A stretch of DNA of 64,000 bases from Flaviflexus ciconiae (GTDB lineage: Bacteria; Actinomycetota; Actinomycetes; Actinomycetales; Actinomycetaceae): assembly GCF_003971195.1 (NCBI RefSeq), contig NZ_CP034593.1, positions 558,001-622,000 on the forward strand, given 5' to 3'. The notes below the pieces were generated by a model. The model ran no database searches. It was not told the DNA's origin and was given only the letters and a program-made list of their open reading frames with translations. Position numbers and translations under genes: made by a program. Of this stretch, positions 17,641 to 26,470 are shown piece by piece (position 1 is the first letter of the stretch; each line of letters opens with the position of its first letter).

Positions 17641-17656
17641 TCGAACAAACGTTCTA
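17641..17656. promoter_or_regulatory. LexA SOS box controlling the imuA-imuB-dnaE2 operon
   Basis: TCGAACaaacGTTCTA matches the actinobacterial LexA consensus TCGAAC-N4-GTTCGA at 11 of 12 fixed positions. It lies 19 bases before the imuA ATG and 5 bases after a possible -10 hexamer TACACT (17630-17635), where bound LexA would block transcription start. The downstream genes are known SOS genes in mycobacteria. Confidence 0.85.
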
Positions 17657-17674
17657 ATTCTGGAAGGGTGGGAC

Positions 17675-18304
17675 ATGAATCAGATGCAGCGACTCGCGCA
17701 TGCGAGGAGTGTCCTTATGCAGGCAGAAACTGCCAGCGGGCTCACTCGAACAGAGGAAAAAGAGGGCTGGCAAACCCCCGAAGCCCTTACTCCTGTCCTG
17801 CCCTCGCTCAAACCCGGAATCCTTGCCGTCACCGGATCGGCCACGGTCCTCCTGTCAATCGCCGGACAGGCCTCCAGCCAAGGAGCCTGGGTTGCCCTCC
17901 TCGGGCTTCCCTGGGTCGGGTGGGGAGCTGCCGCCGAACACGGCCTCGACCTCAGCCGCACCGCCCACATCCCCGAACCCGGCCCCCGTTCCGCCGAGGT
18001 CCTGACCGCGCTCGCGGATGGCTTCGATGTCATTGCGACGGGCCGACTGGGCCTTTCCGTGCGTGAACAGCGTGCCATTGCCCAGCGGGTGCGGAGCAGA
18101 GGCGCCAGTATCCTCGCCTCGGAATGGACCACTGCCTCCTCAACTCTTCAGGTCGAGGGTGGGGGAGTGAGCGGATGCGAAGACGGCATCGGCCACGTCA
18201 AAGACCTACGGTTTATGGTCTCGTCCGGCTTCTCCCGGGTGGAATGCCTGTGGACGGATCAGGGTTTGGTCCCCGCTCCCCGGATACTGCAGGCGGTGTC
18301 ATGA
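17675..18304 (+). CDS. ImuA-type RecA-like mutasome accessory protein
   Basis: The 209-residue protein is weakly similar to the RecA fold and lies directly before imuB and dnaE2, the position of imuA' in mycobacteria. The segment GILAVTGSATVLLSIAGQASSQG is the strand and loop where RecA has its Walker A, but the P-loop lysine is absent, as in other ImuA proteins. ImuA' is needed with ImuB and DnaE2 for damage-induced mutagenesis. The ATG at 17675 is chosen because GAAGGGTGGG precedes it and the SOS box lies 19 bases upstream. The stop overlaps the imuB start (ATGA). Confidence 0.8.
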   Translation: MNQMQRLAHARSVLMQAETASGLTRTEEKEGWQTPEALTPVLPSLKPGILAVTGSATVLLSIAGQASSQGAWVALLGLPWVGWGAAAEHGLDLSRTAHIPEPGPRSAEVLTALADGFDVIATGRLGLSVREQRAIAQRVRSRGASILASEWTTASSTLQVEGGGVSGCEDGIGHVKDLRFMVSSGFSRVECLWTDQGLVPAPRILQAVS

Positions 18305-19917
18305 TGCTTGGAACCTTGCGGGGTGCCCTCTGGGTTCCCGACTGGCCGGTGGCGGCGGCAATCGCCTCATCCTTGGCCCTACCCGAATCACCGGTCGCGG
18401 TATGCGACACGAAGGTGCGGGCCGCGAGTCCCGCCGCTAGAAAGCTTGGGGTCAGACAGGGCGACACCCGCAGAAAGGCGCTGTCTCTCGTCCCGGACCT
18501 CCTGATCGTCCCAAGGGATGACGAGCGGGACATGAAGGTGTTCGCTGGTGTGCTGGACGCGATCGACGATCACGTGGCGTCAACCGTGATCCTGCGGCCG
18601 GGGCTCGTGACCTTCGGTGCGCAGGCCCCAGCCCGCCTGGCAGGTGGGCTGGACGAGCTGGCTTCCGCCCTCATCTCTTGGGTTGCGGAGCAGGCGGAAG
18701 AATCTCAGGTGGGCTACGGGTGTGGCCTCCTGACGTCTATTTTGGCGGCCCGGGAAGGTGCCACTGTTCCCGCGGAAAAGACCGAGTCTTTCCTTGCCCC
18801 GTTTCCGCTGGAGGCGGTCCTGGTAGCGGCGGGAACCGAGACAATCCGAAAGGACTGGACAGAGACAATCGACACGCTTCAGTCCCTGGGAATCCGCACC
18901 GTTGGGCAGCTTGCCGATCTGGATCACGGTCAGGTGGCGTCCCGCTTCGGCCTGATTGGAACAATCCTGTGGTGCCTCTGCCGAGGTGCCGACCATGCGG
19001 TTCCCCAGACCACGGCACCCGCCGGGGAGATCGCGGTACGCCGACACGCCGAGGGAATTGCAAACGAAGAGCAGGCCACGTTCTTCGCAAAGGCGCTCTC
19101 GGACGAACTGGCGCAGAAGCTGGGGCAACGCATGCAAGTATGCGGCCAGCTAACCGTCGGGGCACGTTTTTCCAACGGCGCGGAAAAAAGCAGAACATGG
19201 TCCGTTGACGGCGCCCACCGGGCCCGGGACATCACAGACCGGGTTCGCTGGCAGATCTCGGGCTGGCTTGATCAGCGCCGCGAACACCCCCTCGGGGAAC
19301 TCATCCACCTGGAACTTGTCGCCACCGACCTGTCGTCGGCAGGTAGCCATCAGCCGTCCCTCTGGGGTGACCGCAGGCGCGGACGGGAGCAGGCGCAACG
19401 CAGTGTCCTGCGGATCCAGGGCATGCTCGGAGATTCATCAGTGCAGTCGGTCAAGCTAACCGGAGGGCGCTCTCCCGATTCCGTGGCTGAATTCGAGAAC
19501 TGGCATGCGACCTCGGAACAGAAGAGCCCAGAAGAACCCTGGGTGGGTGCAATCCCCAAGCCCTGGCCCTCCGTCGTCTTTCCAACACCGCCACGAGTTG
19601 TGCTGTCCTGCAAGTGCGGAGGAGCGCTCTATGTCGGAGAAGAAATCGAGCTGGCCTGCCTCGGATGCGAAAATCCTCGCCCGGTCAGCCTCTCCCTCGT
19701 AGGCGGAAAGAAACCCGACTCAAGCTATGCTCACGCAGCTTGCTACTACTCGAGCAAAGTGCAGGTGTGGAACCATGCGGGACCCTGGAACGTATCGGGC
19801 CGGTGGTGGGCACGCGACGCATATCGACGCGCCTACCTGCAGCTCGGAGTTGAAGGGCCAGCGGCCCTCGTCTACCGCAGCGGCTCGAGCTGGTTCCTGG
19901 AGGGGATCTACAGCTGA
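18301..19917 (+). CDS. imuB: ImuB, inactive Y-family DNA polymerase homologue
   Basis: The 538-residue protein has a Y-family polymerase core: palm/fingers in the first 200 residues (VCDTKVRAASPAARKLGVRQG), an HhH region near 200 (LGIRTVGQLADLD) and a little finger domain near 240-350. The first catalytic carboxylate site reads ALWVPDWPVAAA in place of the usual DxD-type start, as in mycobacterial ImuB, which has lost polymerase activity and acts as an adaptor to the beta clamp and DnaE2. A Cys-containing C-terminal segment (SCKCGGALYVGEE and CLGCENPRP, about 430-460) could bind zinc. The ATG at 18301 overlaps the imuA stop, and the TGA overlaps the dnaE2 ATG. Confidence 0.9.
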   Translation: MMLGTLRGALWVPDWPVAAAIASSLALPESPVAVCDTKVRAASPAARKLGVRQGDTRRKALSLVPDLLIVPRDDERDMKVFAGVLDAIDDHVASTVILRPGLVTFGAQAPARLAGGLDELASALISWVAEQAEESQVGYGCGLLTSILAAREGATVPAEKTESFLAPFPLEAVLVAAGTETIRKDWTETIDTLQSLGIRTVGQLADLDHGQVASRFGLIGTILWCLCRGADHAVPQTTAPAGEIAVRRHAEGIANEEQATFFAKALSDELAQKLGQRMQVCGQLTVGARFSNGAEKSRTWSVDGAHRARDITDRVRWQISGWLDQRREHPLGELIHLELVATDLSSAGSHQPSLWGDRRRGREQAQRSVLRIQGMLGDSSVQSVKLTGGRSPDSVAEFENWHATSEQKSPEEPWVGAIPKPWPSVVFPTPPRVVLSCKCGGALYVGEEIELACLGCENPRPVSLSLVGGKKPDSSYAHAACYYSSKVQVWNHAGPWNVSGRWWARDAYRRAYLQLGVEGPAALVYRSGSSWFLEGIYS

Positions 19918-22900
19918 TGACCCCCCGGTACGCCGAGCTCCACGCACATTCGGCCTTCTCCTTTCTTGACGGAGCATCCCTGCCGGAAGATCTCGTGGGC
20001 CGGGCAGTCGACCTTGAACTATCCGCCCTGGCACTGACCGATCACGACGGCCTTCCCGGGGTGGTCCAGCTTGCGACCGCCGCGAGAGCCGCGGACCTGC
20101 CCACGGTGATCGGATCCGAACTGTCACTACCCCTACCGGGACAGGTCTATGCCGCAAAGCGAGCCGGTGAAAAAGACCCGGAGGGCACGCACCTTCTTGT
20201 TCTAGCGCGCGGAGTCGAAGGATATCGCAGACTGTCATCGGCAATCGGCGAGGCGCAACTCGCTGCAGGACAGAAGGGACGAGCCAACTACACCCTCGAA
20301 GGACTCGCGGAATCCTCGGGAGGACACTGGAACATCCTGACCGGATGCCGGAAAGGACACGTCCGGCTCGCCCTCGAAGAAGAAGGCATCGAAGGAGCAA
20401 GCAGGGAACTGGACCGTCTCATTGCTCTCTTCGGTCGGGACAGCGTCTCCGTTGAACTTGTTGATCTCGGCTACCCGGATGATCGGGAACGCAACAGGGC
20501 GCTCGCGGAGCTAGCCTGCGAACATCGGGTCCGTGCGGTTGCTACCGGCCAAGTCCACTACGCGACCGCGGAGGATCGTCCGCTCGCAGATACTCTGGCG
20601 GCGATACGGAGCCGTTCCACTCTTGACGAGATGGATGCCTGGCTACCCTCCTCCGGGGCCTACCTGCGTTCCGACCGGGAAATGAGAGCTATCCATTCCC
20701 GCCACGAGTACGCGGTCGATGCTGCGGGGGAGCTGGGGGCCGAACTGGCTTTCGACCTTCAGCTGGTTGCTCCGCAGTTACCGCCCTTCCCCGTCCCCGC
20801 CGGGCATACGGAAGCGACATGGTTGCGGGAGCTCACGTACCGCGGGGCTGCGAAAAGGTACGGCAAGCGTGGCCCGGGGGCAGTTCCCGGTGCCTGGGAA
20901 CTTATCGATCACGAGCTCGAAATCATCGAGGACCTTGGCTTCCCCGGCTATTTCCTTATCGTCCACGAGATCGTCGACTTCTGCAGGCAGTCCGACATTT
21001 TCTGCCAGGGCCGCGGCTCCGCAGCAAACTCCGCAGTCTGCTTCTCCCTCGGTATCACCGCCGTTGATGCTGTTAAGCACAAGATGCTGTTCGAAAGGTT
21101 CCTGTCTCCTGGTAGGAGCGGCCCTCCCGATATCGATATCGACATCGAATCGGGCAGGAGAGAAGAAGTCATCCAGCACGTGTACGAAAGGTATGGGCGC
21201 AGGCATGCGGCCCAGGTCGCGAACGTCATCAGCTACCGACCGAAGATGGCGGTGCGGGATGCGGGACGCGCCCTCGGATTTGAACTTGGACAGGTCGATG
21301 CCTGGGCGAAATCCGTGGAGCGCTGGGGCTCCCTCGTCTCACCCGACGATGGGGAAGGAGGGGAATCCGAGACCGCCACGGACTCGGTTGACGGTATTGA
21401 CCCGCTCGTTCTAGACATCGGCCAGCAAATGCTTCGCCTACCCCGCCACCTGGGTATTCACTCCGGAGGCATGGTCATGTGCCACGGCCCCGTCATCGAT
21501 GTTTGCCCGGTGGGCTGGGCGACCGCACCTGGCCGCACGGTCCTCCAATGGGACAAAGACGACTGTGCAGAAGCCGGACTCGTCAAATTCGATCTGCTCG
21601 GCCTCGGCATGCTGACAGCCCTCCGCCTTGCTTTCACCGAGATTGCCCGCCACGGTGTGGTCGATGAATCTGGTGCACCCTACGAGCTCCACACCGTCCC
21701 CCAAGAGGACCCGGAAATCTACGACCTGCTGTGTGCCGCCGACACCGTCGGAGTGTTCCAAGTGGAGTCCCGCGCACAGATGAGTACCCTCCCAAGGCTT
21801 CGCCCCAGGGTTTTTTACGACATCGTCGTGGAAGTTGCCCTGATCCGCCCCGGACCTATCCAGGGCAATGCCGTCAACCCCTACATTGCTCGCCGCCGCG
21901 GCCGCGAGCCGGTCACCTATCCCCACCCGCTCCTCAAACCCGCCCTCGAGAAAACCCTTGGGGTGCCGCTCTTCCAGGAACAACTCATGCAGATCGCCGT
22001 CGACGCCGCAGGCTTCACCGCAGCCGAAGCCGACCAGCTCCGCAAAGCCATGGGCTCAAAAAGATCCGCCCAGCGCATGGAAGCCCTCCACCTCAAGCTC
22101 ACGGACGGCATGGGAGCCAACGGAATCGATGCAGTTACCGCAGAGCAGATTTACGACAGTCTCAAAGCTTTTTCCGACTTCGGCTTCCCCGAATCACATG
22201 CCTTCTCCTTTGCCTATCTCGTCTACGCCAGCTCCTGGCTCAAAGTGCACCACCCCGAAGCGTTCTACATGGGGATCCTGGGGGCCCAACCGATGGGCTT
22301 TTACTCCCCGCAAAGCCTCGTCGCCGACGCTCGCAGGCACGGCGTGAGAGTGGCCCGCCCCGACATCAACCACTCCGAAGTTGAAGCCTCCCTCGAACAA
22401 AGCACGGACCGGGTCCCGGGTGAAGACCGCCAGCCCCAGCATCCGCCCCGGAACCTCGTCCACCCCGACCAGAACCTCGTCCTCAGGTTAGGGCTCACCT
22501 CGGTCAAAGGACTCGGAGAAGCCGCCGACAGAATCTGCGAAGCCCGAAAGGAGCAATCCTTTCGGTCCATGGCTGACCTCGCCAGGAGGGCGCGGCTGGG
22601 GGAGAAGGACCTACGAACCCTCTCAGAGGCCGGGGCTCTCACCTCGATCGGTACCACTCGCAGGGAAGGCATGTGGGCTGCCGGGCCGCTTGGACACGAA
22701 GAAACCGTTGCTCACGGCTGGATCCAACCCACCATCCCCGGAACCGAGGTCGGGACAGTCGCCCCGACACTCCCTAACATGACAAGAGCCGAAACGATCG
22801 TCGCCGACGTCCTCACCACCGGCATATCCTCCGACTATCCAACCGTCCTTATTCGAGACCGACTCACCGCCCAAGGAATTCGCACCATCGCCGACATCAC

Positions 22901-23189
22901 CACCGCACCGATCGGAACCAGGCTCCGCGTTGGAGGAATCGTCACCCACCGCCAACGCCCCCACACGGCACGCGGGACAATCTTTCTCTCAATCGAAGAC
23001 GAAACGGGCCTCCTCAACGTCGTCTGCTCTTCCGGGCTCTGGAACCGTTACCGAGAGATCGCACGGCGATCGCGAGCCCTCGTTATCCGCGGCATGGTGG
23101 AACGTGCGGACGGTACCGTCAACTTTGTTGCTGACGGATTTGAGAACCTTCCGCTGGCACTTCCAGTTCGCTCAAGAGATTTCCGTTAA
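19917..23189 (+). CDS. dnaE2: Error-prone DNA polymerase III alpha subunit DnaE2
   Basis: The 1090-residue protein is a C-family polymerase of the short DnaE2 class. It begins with the PHP domain (YAELHAHSAFSFLDGASLPEDL), continues with the polymerase palm bearing PDIDIDIESGRR (catalytic aspartates) near residue 405 and the thumb/fingers, and ends with an OB domain (RVGGIVTHRQRPHTARGTI) near 1005. DnaE2 does error-prone synthesis past lesions with ImuA and ImuB. The start overlaps the imuB stop (TGATG). The three genes share one LexA box at 17641, so they should be induced together by DNA damage. Confidence 0.95.
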   Translation: MTPRYAELHAHSAFSFLDGASLPEDLVGRAVDLELSALALTDHDGLPGVVQLATAARAADLPTVIGSELSLPLPGQVYAAKRAGEKDPEGTHLLVLARGVEGYRRLSSAIGEAQLAAGQKGRANYTLEGLAESSGGHWNILTGCRKGHVRLALEEEGIEGASRELDRLIALFGRDSVSVELVDLGYPDDRERNRALAELACEHRVRAVATGQVHYATAEDRPLADTLAAIRSRSTLDEMDAWLPSSGAYLRSDREMRAIHSRHEYAVDAAGELGAELAFDLQLVAPQLPPFPVPAGHTEATWLRELTYRGAAKRYGKRGPGAVPGAWELIDHELEIIEDLGFPGYFLIVHEIVDFCRQSDIFCQGRGSAANSAVCFSLGITAVDAVKHKMLFERFLSPGRSGPPDIDIDIESGRREEVIQHVYERYGRRHAAQVANVISYRPKMAVRDAGRALGFELGQVDAWAKSVERWGSLVSPDDGEGGESETATDSVDGIDPLVLDIGQQMLRLPRHLGIHSGGMVMCHGPVIDVCPVGWATAPGRTVLQWDKDDCAEAGLVKFDLLGLGMLTALRLAFTEIARHGVVDESGAPYELHTVPQEDPEIYDLLCAADTVGVFQVESRAQMSTLPRLRPRVFYDIVVEVALIRPGPIQGNAVNPYIARRRGREPVTYPHPLLKPALEKTLGVPLFQEQLMQIAVDAAGFTAAEADQLRKAMGSKRSAQRMEALHLKLTDGMGANGIDAVTAEQIYDSLKAFSDFGFPESHAFSFAYLVYASSWLKVHHPEAFYMGILGAQPMGFYSPQSLVADARRHGVRVARPDINHSEVEASLEQSTDRVPGEDRQPQHPPRNLVHPDQNLVLRLGLTSVKGLGEAADRICEARKEQSFRSMADLARRARLGEKDLRTLSEAGALTSIGTTRREGMWAAGPLGHEETVAHGWIQPTIPGTEVGTVAPTLPNMTRAETIVADVLTTGISSDYPTVLIRDRLTAQGIRTIADITTAPIGTRLRVGGIVTHRQRPHTARGTIFLSIEDETGLLNVVCSSGLWNRYREIARRSRALVIRGMVERADGTVNFVADGFENLPLALPVRSRDFR

Positions 23190-23270
23190 TCTGTTCGCCC
23201 AACGCGTCTTGTGCGGCGCGGATCTTCACTGAACGATAGAGTTAAGGACGAAAACAAGGGAGAGAAACTG

Positions 23271-23726
23271 ATGGGAAGATTCCGTTTACTGCTTCGCTGG
23301 GCGATCGTCGCGGGGCCTACGGTCCTCCGTATGGTCCGCACCTACGCGCCCGTCATCAAGAAGCTCATCGATTCCAACCCTGAGGCCGTATCCAAGCTGA
23401 CGGGCAAGCTCAAGGACTACCAGGGAGCCAAGGAAAAGAAGGGCGTGGCCGGTGCTTCCGCACGCCTTGAGGTCCTCCGTGAACAGGTCACCTACCTGTA
23501 TGGTTCGGCCAACACCCCCGAGGTTGCCGAGAAGGCCATGGCCTGGAAGGGGCAGCTCGCAAAGATCGAGTCTTCGATTCCGCTCATCGAGGTCCTGTCC
23601 GCGAAGGAACAAAAGAAGAAGCTCAAGGAAATCAACGAACGTATCGACGACCTGTCGAACGAGATCCTGGCCGCCGTTGTCGAAGACGATATCCAGGATG
23701 CTGAGGTTATTGACGAGGACCAGTGA
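23271..23726 (+). CDS. Conserved hypothetical protein, coiled-coil C-terminus
   Basis: The 151-residue protein begins with an amphipathic or weakly hydrophobic helix (RFRLLLRWAIVAGPTVLRMV) and continues as a charged, mostly helical protein ending in a short acidic tail. The region KEQKKKLKEINERIDDLSNEI near residues 116-136 looks like a coiled coil. I recognise no family with confidence. AAGGGAGAG lies before the ATG at 23271, and earlier in-frame starts lack a ribosome site. It overlaps the next gene by GTGA, and that gene overlaps the pyrophosphorylase gene, so the three form one operon. A role linked to sugar nucleotides or the envelope is only a contextual guess. Confidence 0.7.
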   Translation: MGRFRLLLRWAIVAGPTVLRMVRTYAPVIKKLIDSNPEAVSKLTGKLKDYQGAKEKKGVAGASARLEVLREQVTYLYGSANTPEVAEKAMAWKGQLAKIESSIPLIEVLSAKEQKKKLKEINERIDDLSNEILAAVVEDDIQDAEVIDEDQ

Positions 23727-24664
23727 CGGACACCCCGCACGACCCGACGATCCTGCCGTCGGCTAACACCCCCGAGCCCGACTACGAGCCCGGGGATCTT
23801 CGCCCGAGCCCGGCACCTATTCCGCCGCGGCCCGAAGGATCTCGCGTCAATCCCCACGGCATTAAACGTTCCACCGGCGAGTTCAGTGCGCCGTCCGGCG
23901 AATACAGTAGTGGGGGATGGACACCGGCCCGGCCGGCACGCTCACCGGGTGCTAACCCCGGGCAACCCGGAGCGCAACGAACCCAGGGGCAACGGTTACC
24001 GGCTACCGGCAACCCTGCGGGCCACCCGGCGCCGCAGCAGTACGCGCAGGGCACGGGACCTCGCACCGGGGGAGCACCGTACTGGTCCAGCCCAAGCGCA
24101 CCGTCTGGCCCCACGGCGGCCTCCGGGCCGAGCGCTACCTCCGGTCCAAGTATCGGTGGCCCGAACCCCAATTACGCCCAGCACCTGCAAGCCTTCCCCG
24201 GCAGGGTCAGCCATCGAGCGAACCGGGATCGGGAATCTCCCATTGGCGCAATAGGCGGCCTGTTTGCACTGCTGGGAACATGTCTCGCACTGATCGCGCC
24301 CTTCACGACTCTTATCAACCAGCCCGATGCAATCAGCCTGTGGGGAGCCACCTATGGCTCGGAGAACTCCTACATTGTTTTCGCGGGCGCTGCCGTCGGC
24401 ATTGCCGGTGCGGTTCTTCTCCTGCTTTCCCTCAAGAGCAAACGCAAAGCCACGATCGGTGGCTTTGCTGGAATAGTGGCAGGTTTCGTAATTGGTGCCA
24501 TTACGGCCTATTTGGTGACAAACTCAGACCATAGGGATGTCATCGCACAGGGCGGAACCTTTGGACCGGGAGTCTGGCTGCTGATCTTCGCGGCCTGCTG
24601 CCTGCTCATTGGTGGAATTCTGGGCCTGGCACGCGGAACAGTCACCTCGGAAGGAACACAGTGA
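23723..24664 (+). CDS. Proline-rich membrane protein of unknown function
   Basis: The 313-residue protein has a long disordered N-terminus (about residues 1-165) rich in Pro, Gly, Ser and Ala. Four hydrophobic segments follow, at about 173-193, 211-233, 240-262 and 275-297. This is a common actinobacterial plan for small multi-pass proteins with a cytoplasmic disordered arm. No catalytic motif is visible. It starts with a GTG overlapping the stop of the upstream gene and ends with a GTGA overlap with the UDP-glucose pyrophosphorylase gene, so the three proteins should be made together. Confidence 0.75.
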   Translation: MTDTPHDPTILPSANTPEPDYEPGDLRPSPAPIPPRPEGSRVNPHGIKRSTGEFSAPSGEYSSGGWTPARPARSPGANPGQPGAQRTQGQRLPATGNPAGHPAPQQYAQGTGPRTGGAPYWSSPSAPSGPTAASGPSATSGPSIGGPNPNYAQHLQAFPGRVSHRANRDRESPIGAIGGLFALLGTCLALIAPFTTLINQPDAISLWGATYGSENSYIVFAGAAVGIAGAVLLLLSLKSKRKATIGGFAGIVAGFVIGAITAYLVTNSDHRDVIAQGGTFGPGVWLLIFAACCLLIGGILGLARGTVTSEGTQ

Positions 24665-25986
24665 CACACATCGGGACACCAGCGGTTGAGAAGATGAGAG
24701 CCGCCGGGCTCGACGAGCTCGCTATCCGGGTTTTTGAACAGAATATTGAAACGGTCGCCAGGGGAGAAGTGGGCTATATCCGCGAACGCGACATTGAACC
24801 CCTCACCAATATTGACGAATTCACGGGCGAGGGGTCCGTAGGCTCCGCCATCGCCCACACCGCTGTCATTAAGCTCAACGGCGGCCTCGGCACATCCATG
24901 GGGCTCCAGGCCGCGAAGTCTCTTTTGCCGGTGACTCCCGACAAGACTTTCCTCGACATCATCGTTAGCCAGGTCATGTCGGTCCGCAAGGAACATAATG
25001 TTGAGCTTCCGCTTATTTTTATGAATTCCTTCCGCACCGATGAGGACACTCTCGACTACCTGTCCCGGTACGAGGATCTGGCAACCCCCGGAATCCCGCT
25101 CTCTTTTATCCAGAATCGCGTTCCGAAACTCCGACGAGACGATCTGAGCCCGGTTGAGTGGGAGAAGAACCCGGAGCTCGAATGGACACCACCCGGTCAC
25201 GGTGACCTCTACACGGCCCTTCCCGGCTCCGGCATGCTCGCCACGCTCATTGACCGCGGCTTCCGCTACGCCATGGTGACCAACTCCGACAACCTCGGCT
25301 CCTATCCGGACCCGGTCCTGGCACAGTGGTTCGCGGATTCCGGCGCCCCGTTCGCAATGGAAGTGTGTAGGCGCGAGCCGAGCGACCGCAAGGGTGGGCA
25401 CCTGGCACGGCGCATATCGGACGGCAAGATTATTCTCCGCGAAGTAGCGCAAACCTCGCCGGATGATGTTGACGCCTTCCAGGACATTGACCGTCACCGC
25501 TACTTCAACACCAACACCCTGTGGCTTGATCTTGAAGCACTCGCTGTTGAGCTTGCTTGCAACGATGGTTACCTTGGTCTTCCCGTTATCCGAAATGCCA
25601 AACTCGTTGACCCAACCGACCCAACCTCCACCGGGGTGTATCAGTTGGAGACCGGTATGGGATCCGCCATCGAGATTTTCGACGGCTCGGTAGCGATCAC
25701 GGTGGGACGGGATCGGTTCATGCCCGTGAAGACGACAAATGATCTTCTTCTGCTACGCTCCGATGTTTACGATATCGACGACAGCGGCCACATCGTGAAG
25801 ACCGTCGATAAGGCACCCCTGGTCAAGCTCGACCCGGCCTACTTTGCCCACATGGACCAGTTTGATAAGCGCTGTCAGCATGTTCCTTCCTTAGCGGGAG
25901 CGACAAGCCTGACCGTTCATGGCGACTACACCTTCGAAGAGGGAACCGTAGCTACGGGCGATGCCGTGTTTGGTGAGGAAAGCTAA
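24661..25986 (+). CDS. UTP--glucose-1-phosphate uridylyltransferase (UDPGP type)
   Basis: The 441-residue enzyme belongs to the UDPGP family common in eukaryotes and found in some actinobacteria such as bifidobacteria, not the GalU type. The nucleotide-binding motif is KLNGGLGTSMGLQAAKSL near residues 64-81; VTNSDNLGS near 207 and GGHLARR near 244 also fit. It makes UDP-glucose from glucose-1-phosphate and UTP, for glycolipids, teichoic acid or galactose metabolism. It is the last gene of a three-gene overlapping operon with two proteins of unknown function, and a terminator follows at 26009-26032. The window's ADP-glucose route (glgC/glgA) uses the same glucose-1-phosphate pool. Confidence 0.88.
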   Translation: MTHIGTPAVEKMRAAGLDELAIRVFEQNIETVARGEVGYIRERDIEPLTNIDEFTGEGSVGSAIAHTAVIKLNGGLGTSMGLQAAKSLLPVTPDKTFLDIIVSQVMSVRKEHNVELPLIFMNSFRTDEDTLDYLSRYEDLATPGIPLSFIQNRVPKLRRDDLSPVEWEKNPELEWTPPGHGDLYTALPGSGMLATLIDRGFRYAMVTNSDNLGSYPDPVLAQWFADSGAPFAMEVCRREPSDRKGGHLARRISDGKIILREVAQTSPDDVDAFQDIDRHRYFNTNTLWLDLEALAVELACNDGYLGLPVIRNAKLVDPTDPTSTGVYQLETGMGSAIEIFDGSVAITVGRDRFMPVKTTNDLLLLRSDVYDIDDSGHIVKTVDKAPLVKLDPAYFAHMDQFDKRCQHVPSLAGATSLTVHGDYTFEEGTVATGDAVFGEES

Positions 25987-26008
25987 GCAACGGTGAATTA
26001 GAGCCAAC

Positions 26009-26032
26009 GGCGGGCTGGTCGACCGGCCCGCC
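26009..26032 (+). terminator. Hairpin after the UDPGP gene
   Basis: GGCGGGCTGG pairs with CCGGCCCGCC with one T.G wobble around a TCGA loop, 23 bases after the stop codon. No T run follows. Confidence 0.6.
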
Positions 26033-26147
26033 CACACAATTAGCGTGACTAGCCAGGCTAATGACCATGCGCAGCAGGGCGGATACGCCGGCGATTCCGG
26101 GAGTATCCGGATTGGTGCCCGAAGAAAACTTGTTTCTGAGAAAAAGA

Positions 26148-26180
26148 AAACGGCGAGAACCTTTCGGTATCTCGCCGTTT
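26148..26180 (-). terminator. Intrinsic terminator of tRNA-Leu
   Basis: AAACGGCGAGA (26148-26158) pairs with TCTCGCCGTTT (26170-26180). On the minus strand the hairpin is followed by TCTTTTTCTC, a T-rich tract, just downstream of the tRNA 3' end. Confidence 0.8.
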
Positions 26181-26187
26181 CCGACTG

Positions 26188-26272
26188 TGCGCGGAGAGGG
26201 ACTTGAACCCTCACCCACTATACGTGGACTAGCACCTCAAGCTAGCGCGTCTGCCTATTCCGCCACCCGCGC
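26188..26272 (-). tRNA. tRNA-Leu (anticodon GAG)
   Basis: The minus strand folds as a class II tRNA of 85 nt. The acceptor stem GCGCGGG pairs with TCCGCGC, and the discriminator is A. The anticodon stem is CTAGC/GCTAG with loop TTGAGGT, giving anticodon GAG, which reads CUC and CUU. The long variable arm and the T loop TTCAAGT with stem GAGGG/CCCTC are present. The CCA end is not encoded. An intrinsic terminator follows at 26148-26180. Confidence 0.95.
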
Positions 26273-26457
26273 AGGTGGCCCGGCCTTCGCCGAAGCAACG
26301 AATAAGAATTTATCACGACCCGGACGAGGTTAGCCAATTTCGCGGACGTTTTTTGGTGTGACGTCGCTCGCTGACAACTTTTTGTTGCTGAATGCTGTCA
26401 CTTTCGGACGGTGGTGGGATGGCCGAGCCTGGAATATCGATCAGGGACGTGAACGAG

Positions 26458-26463
26458 TAATCT
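26458..26463 (+). promoter_or_regulatory. -10 hexamer before the GNAT-MazG gene
   Basis: TAATCT is followed by 7 bases and the ATG at 26471. The intervening GGAAGGC also resembles a Shine-Dalgarno sequence, so a leaderless or a very short leader reading are both possible. Confidence 0.45.
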
Positions 26464-26470
26464 GGAAGGC

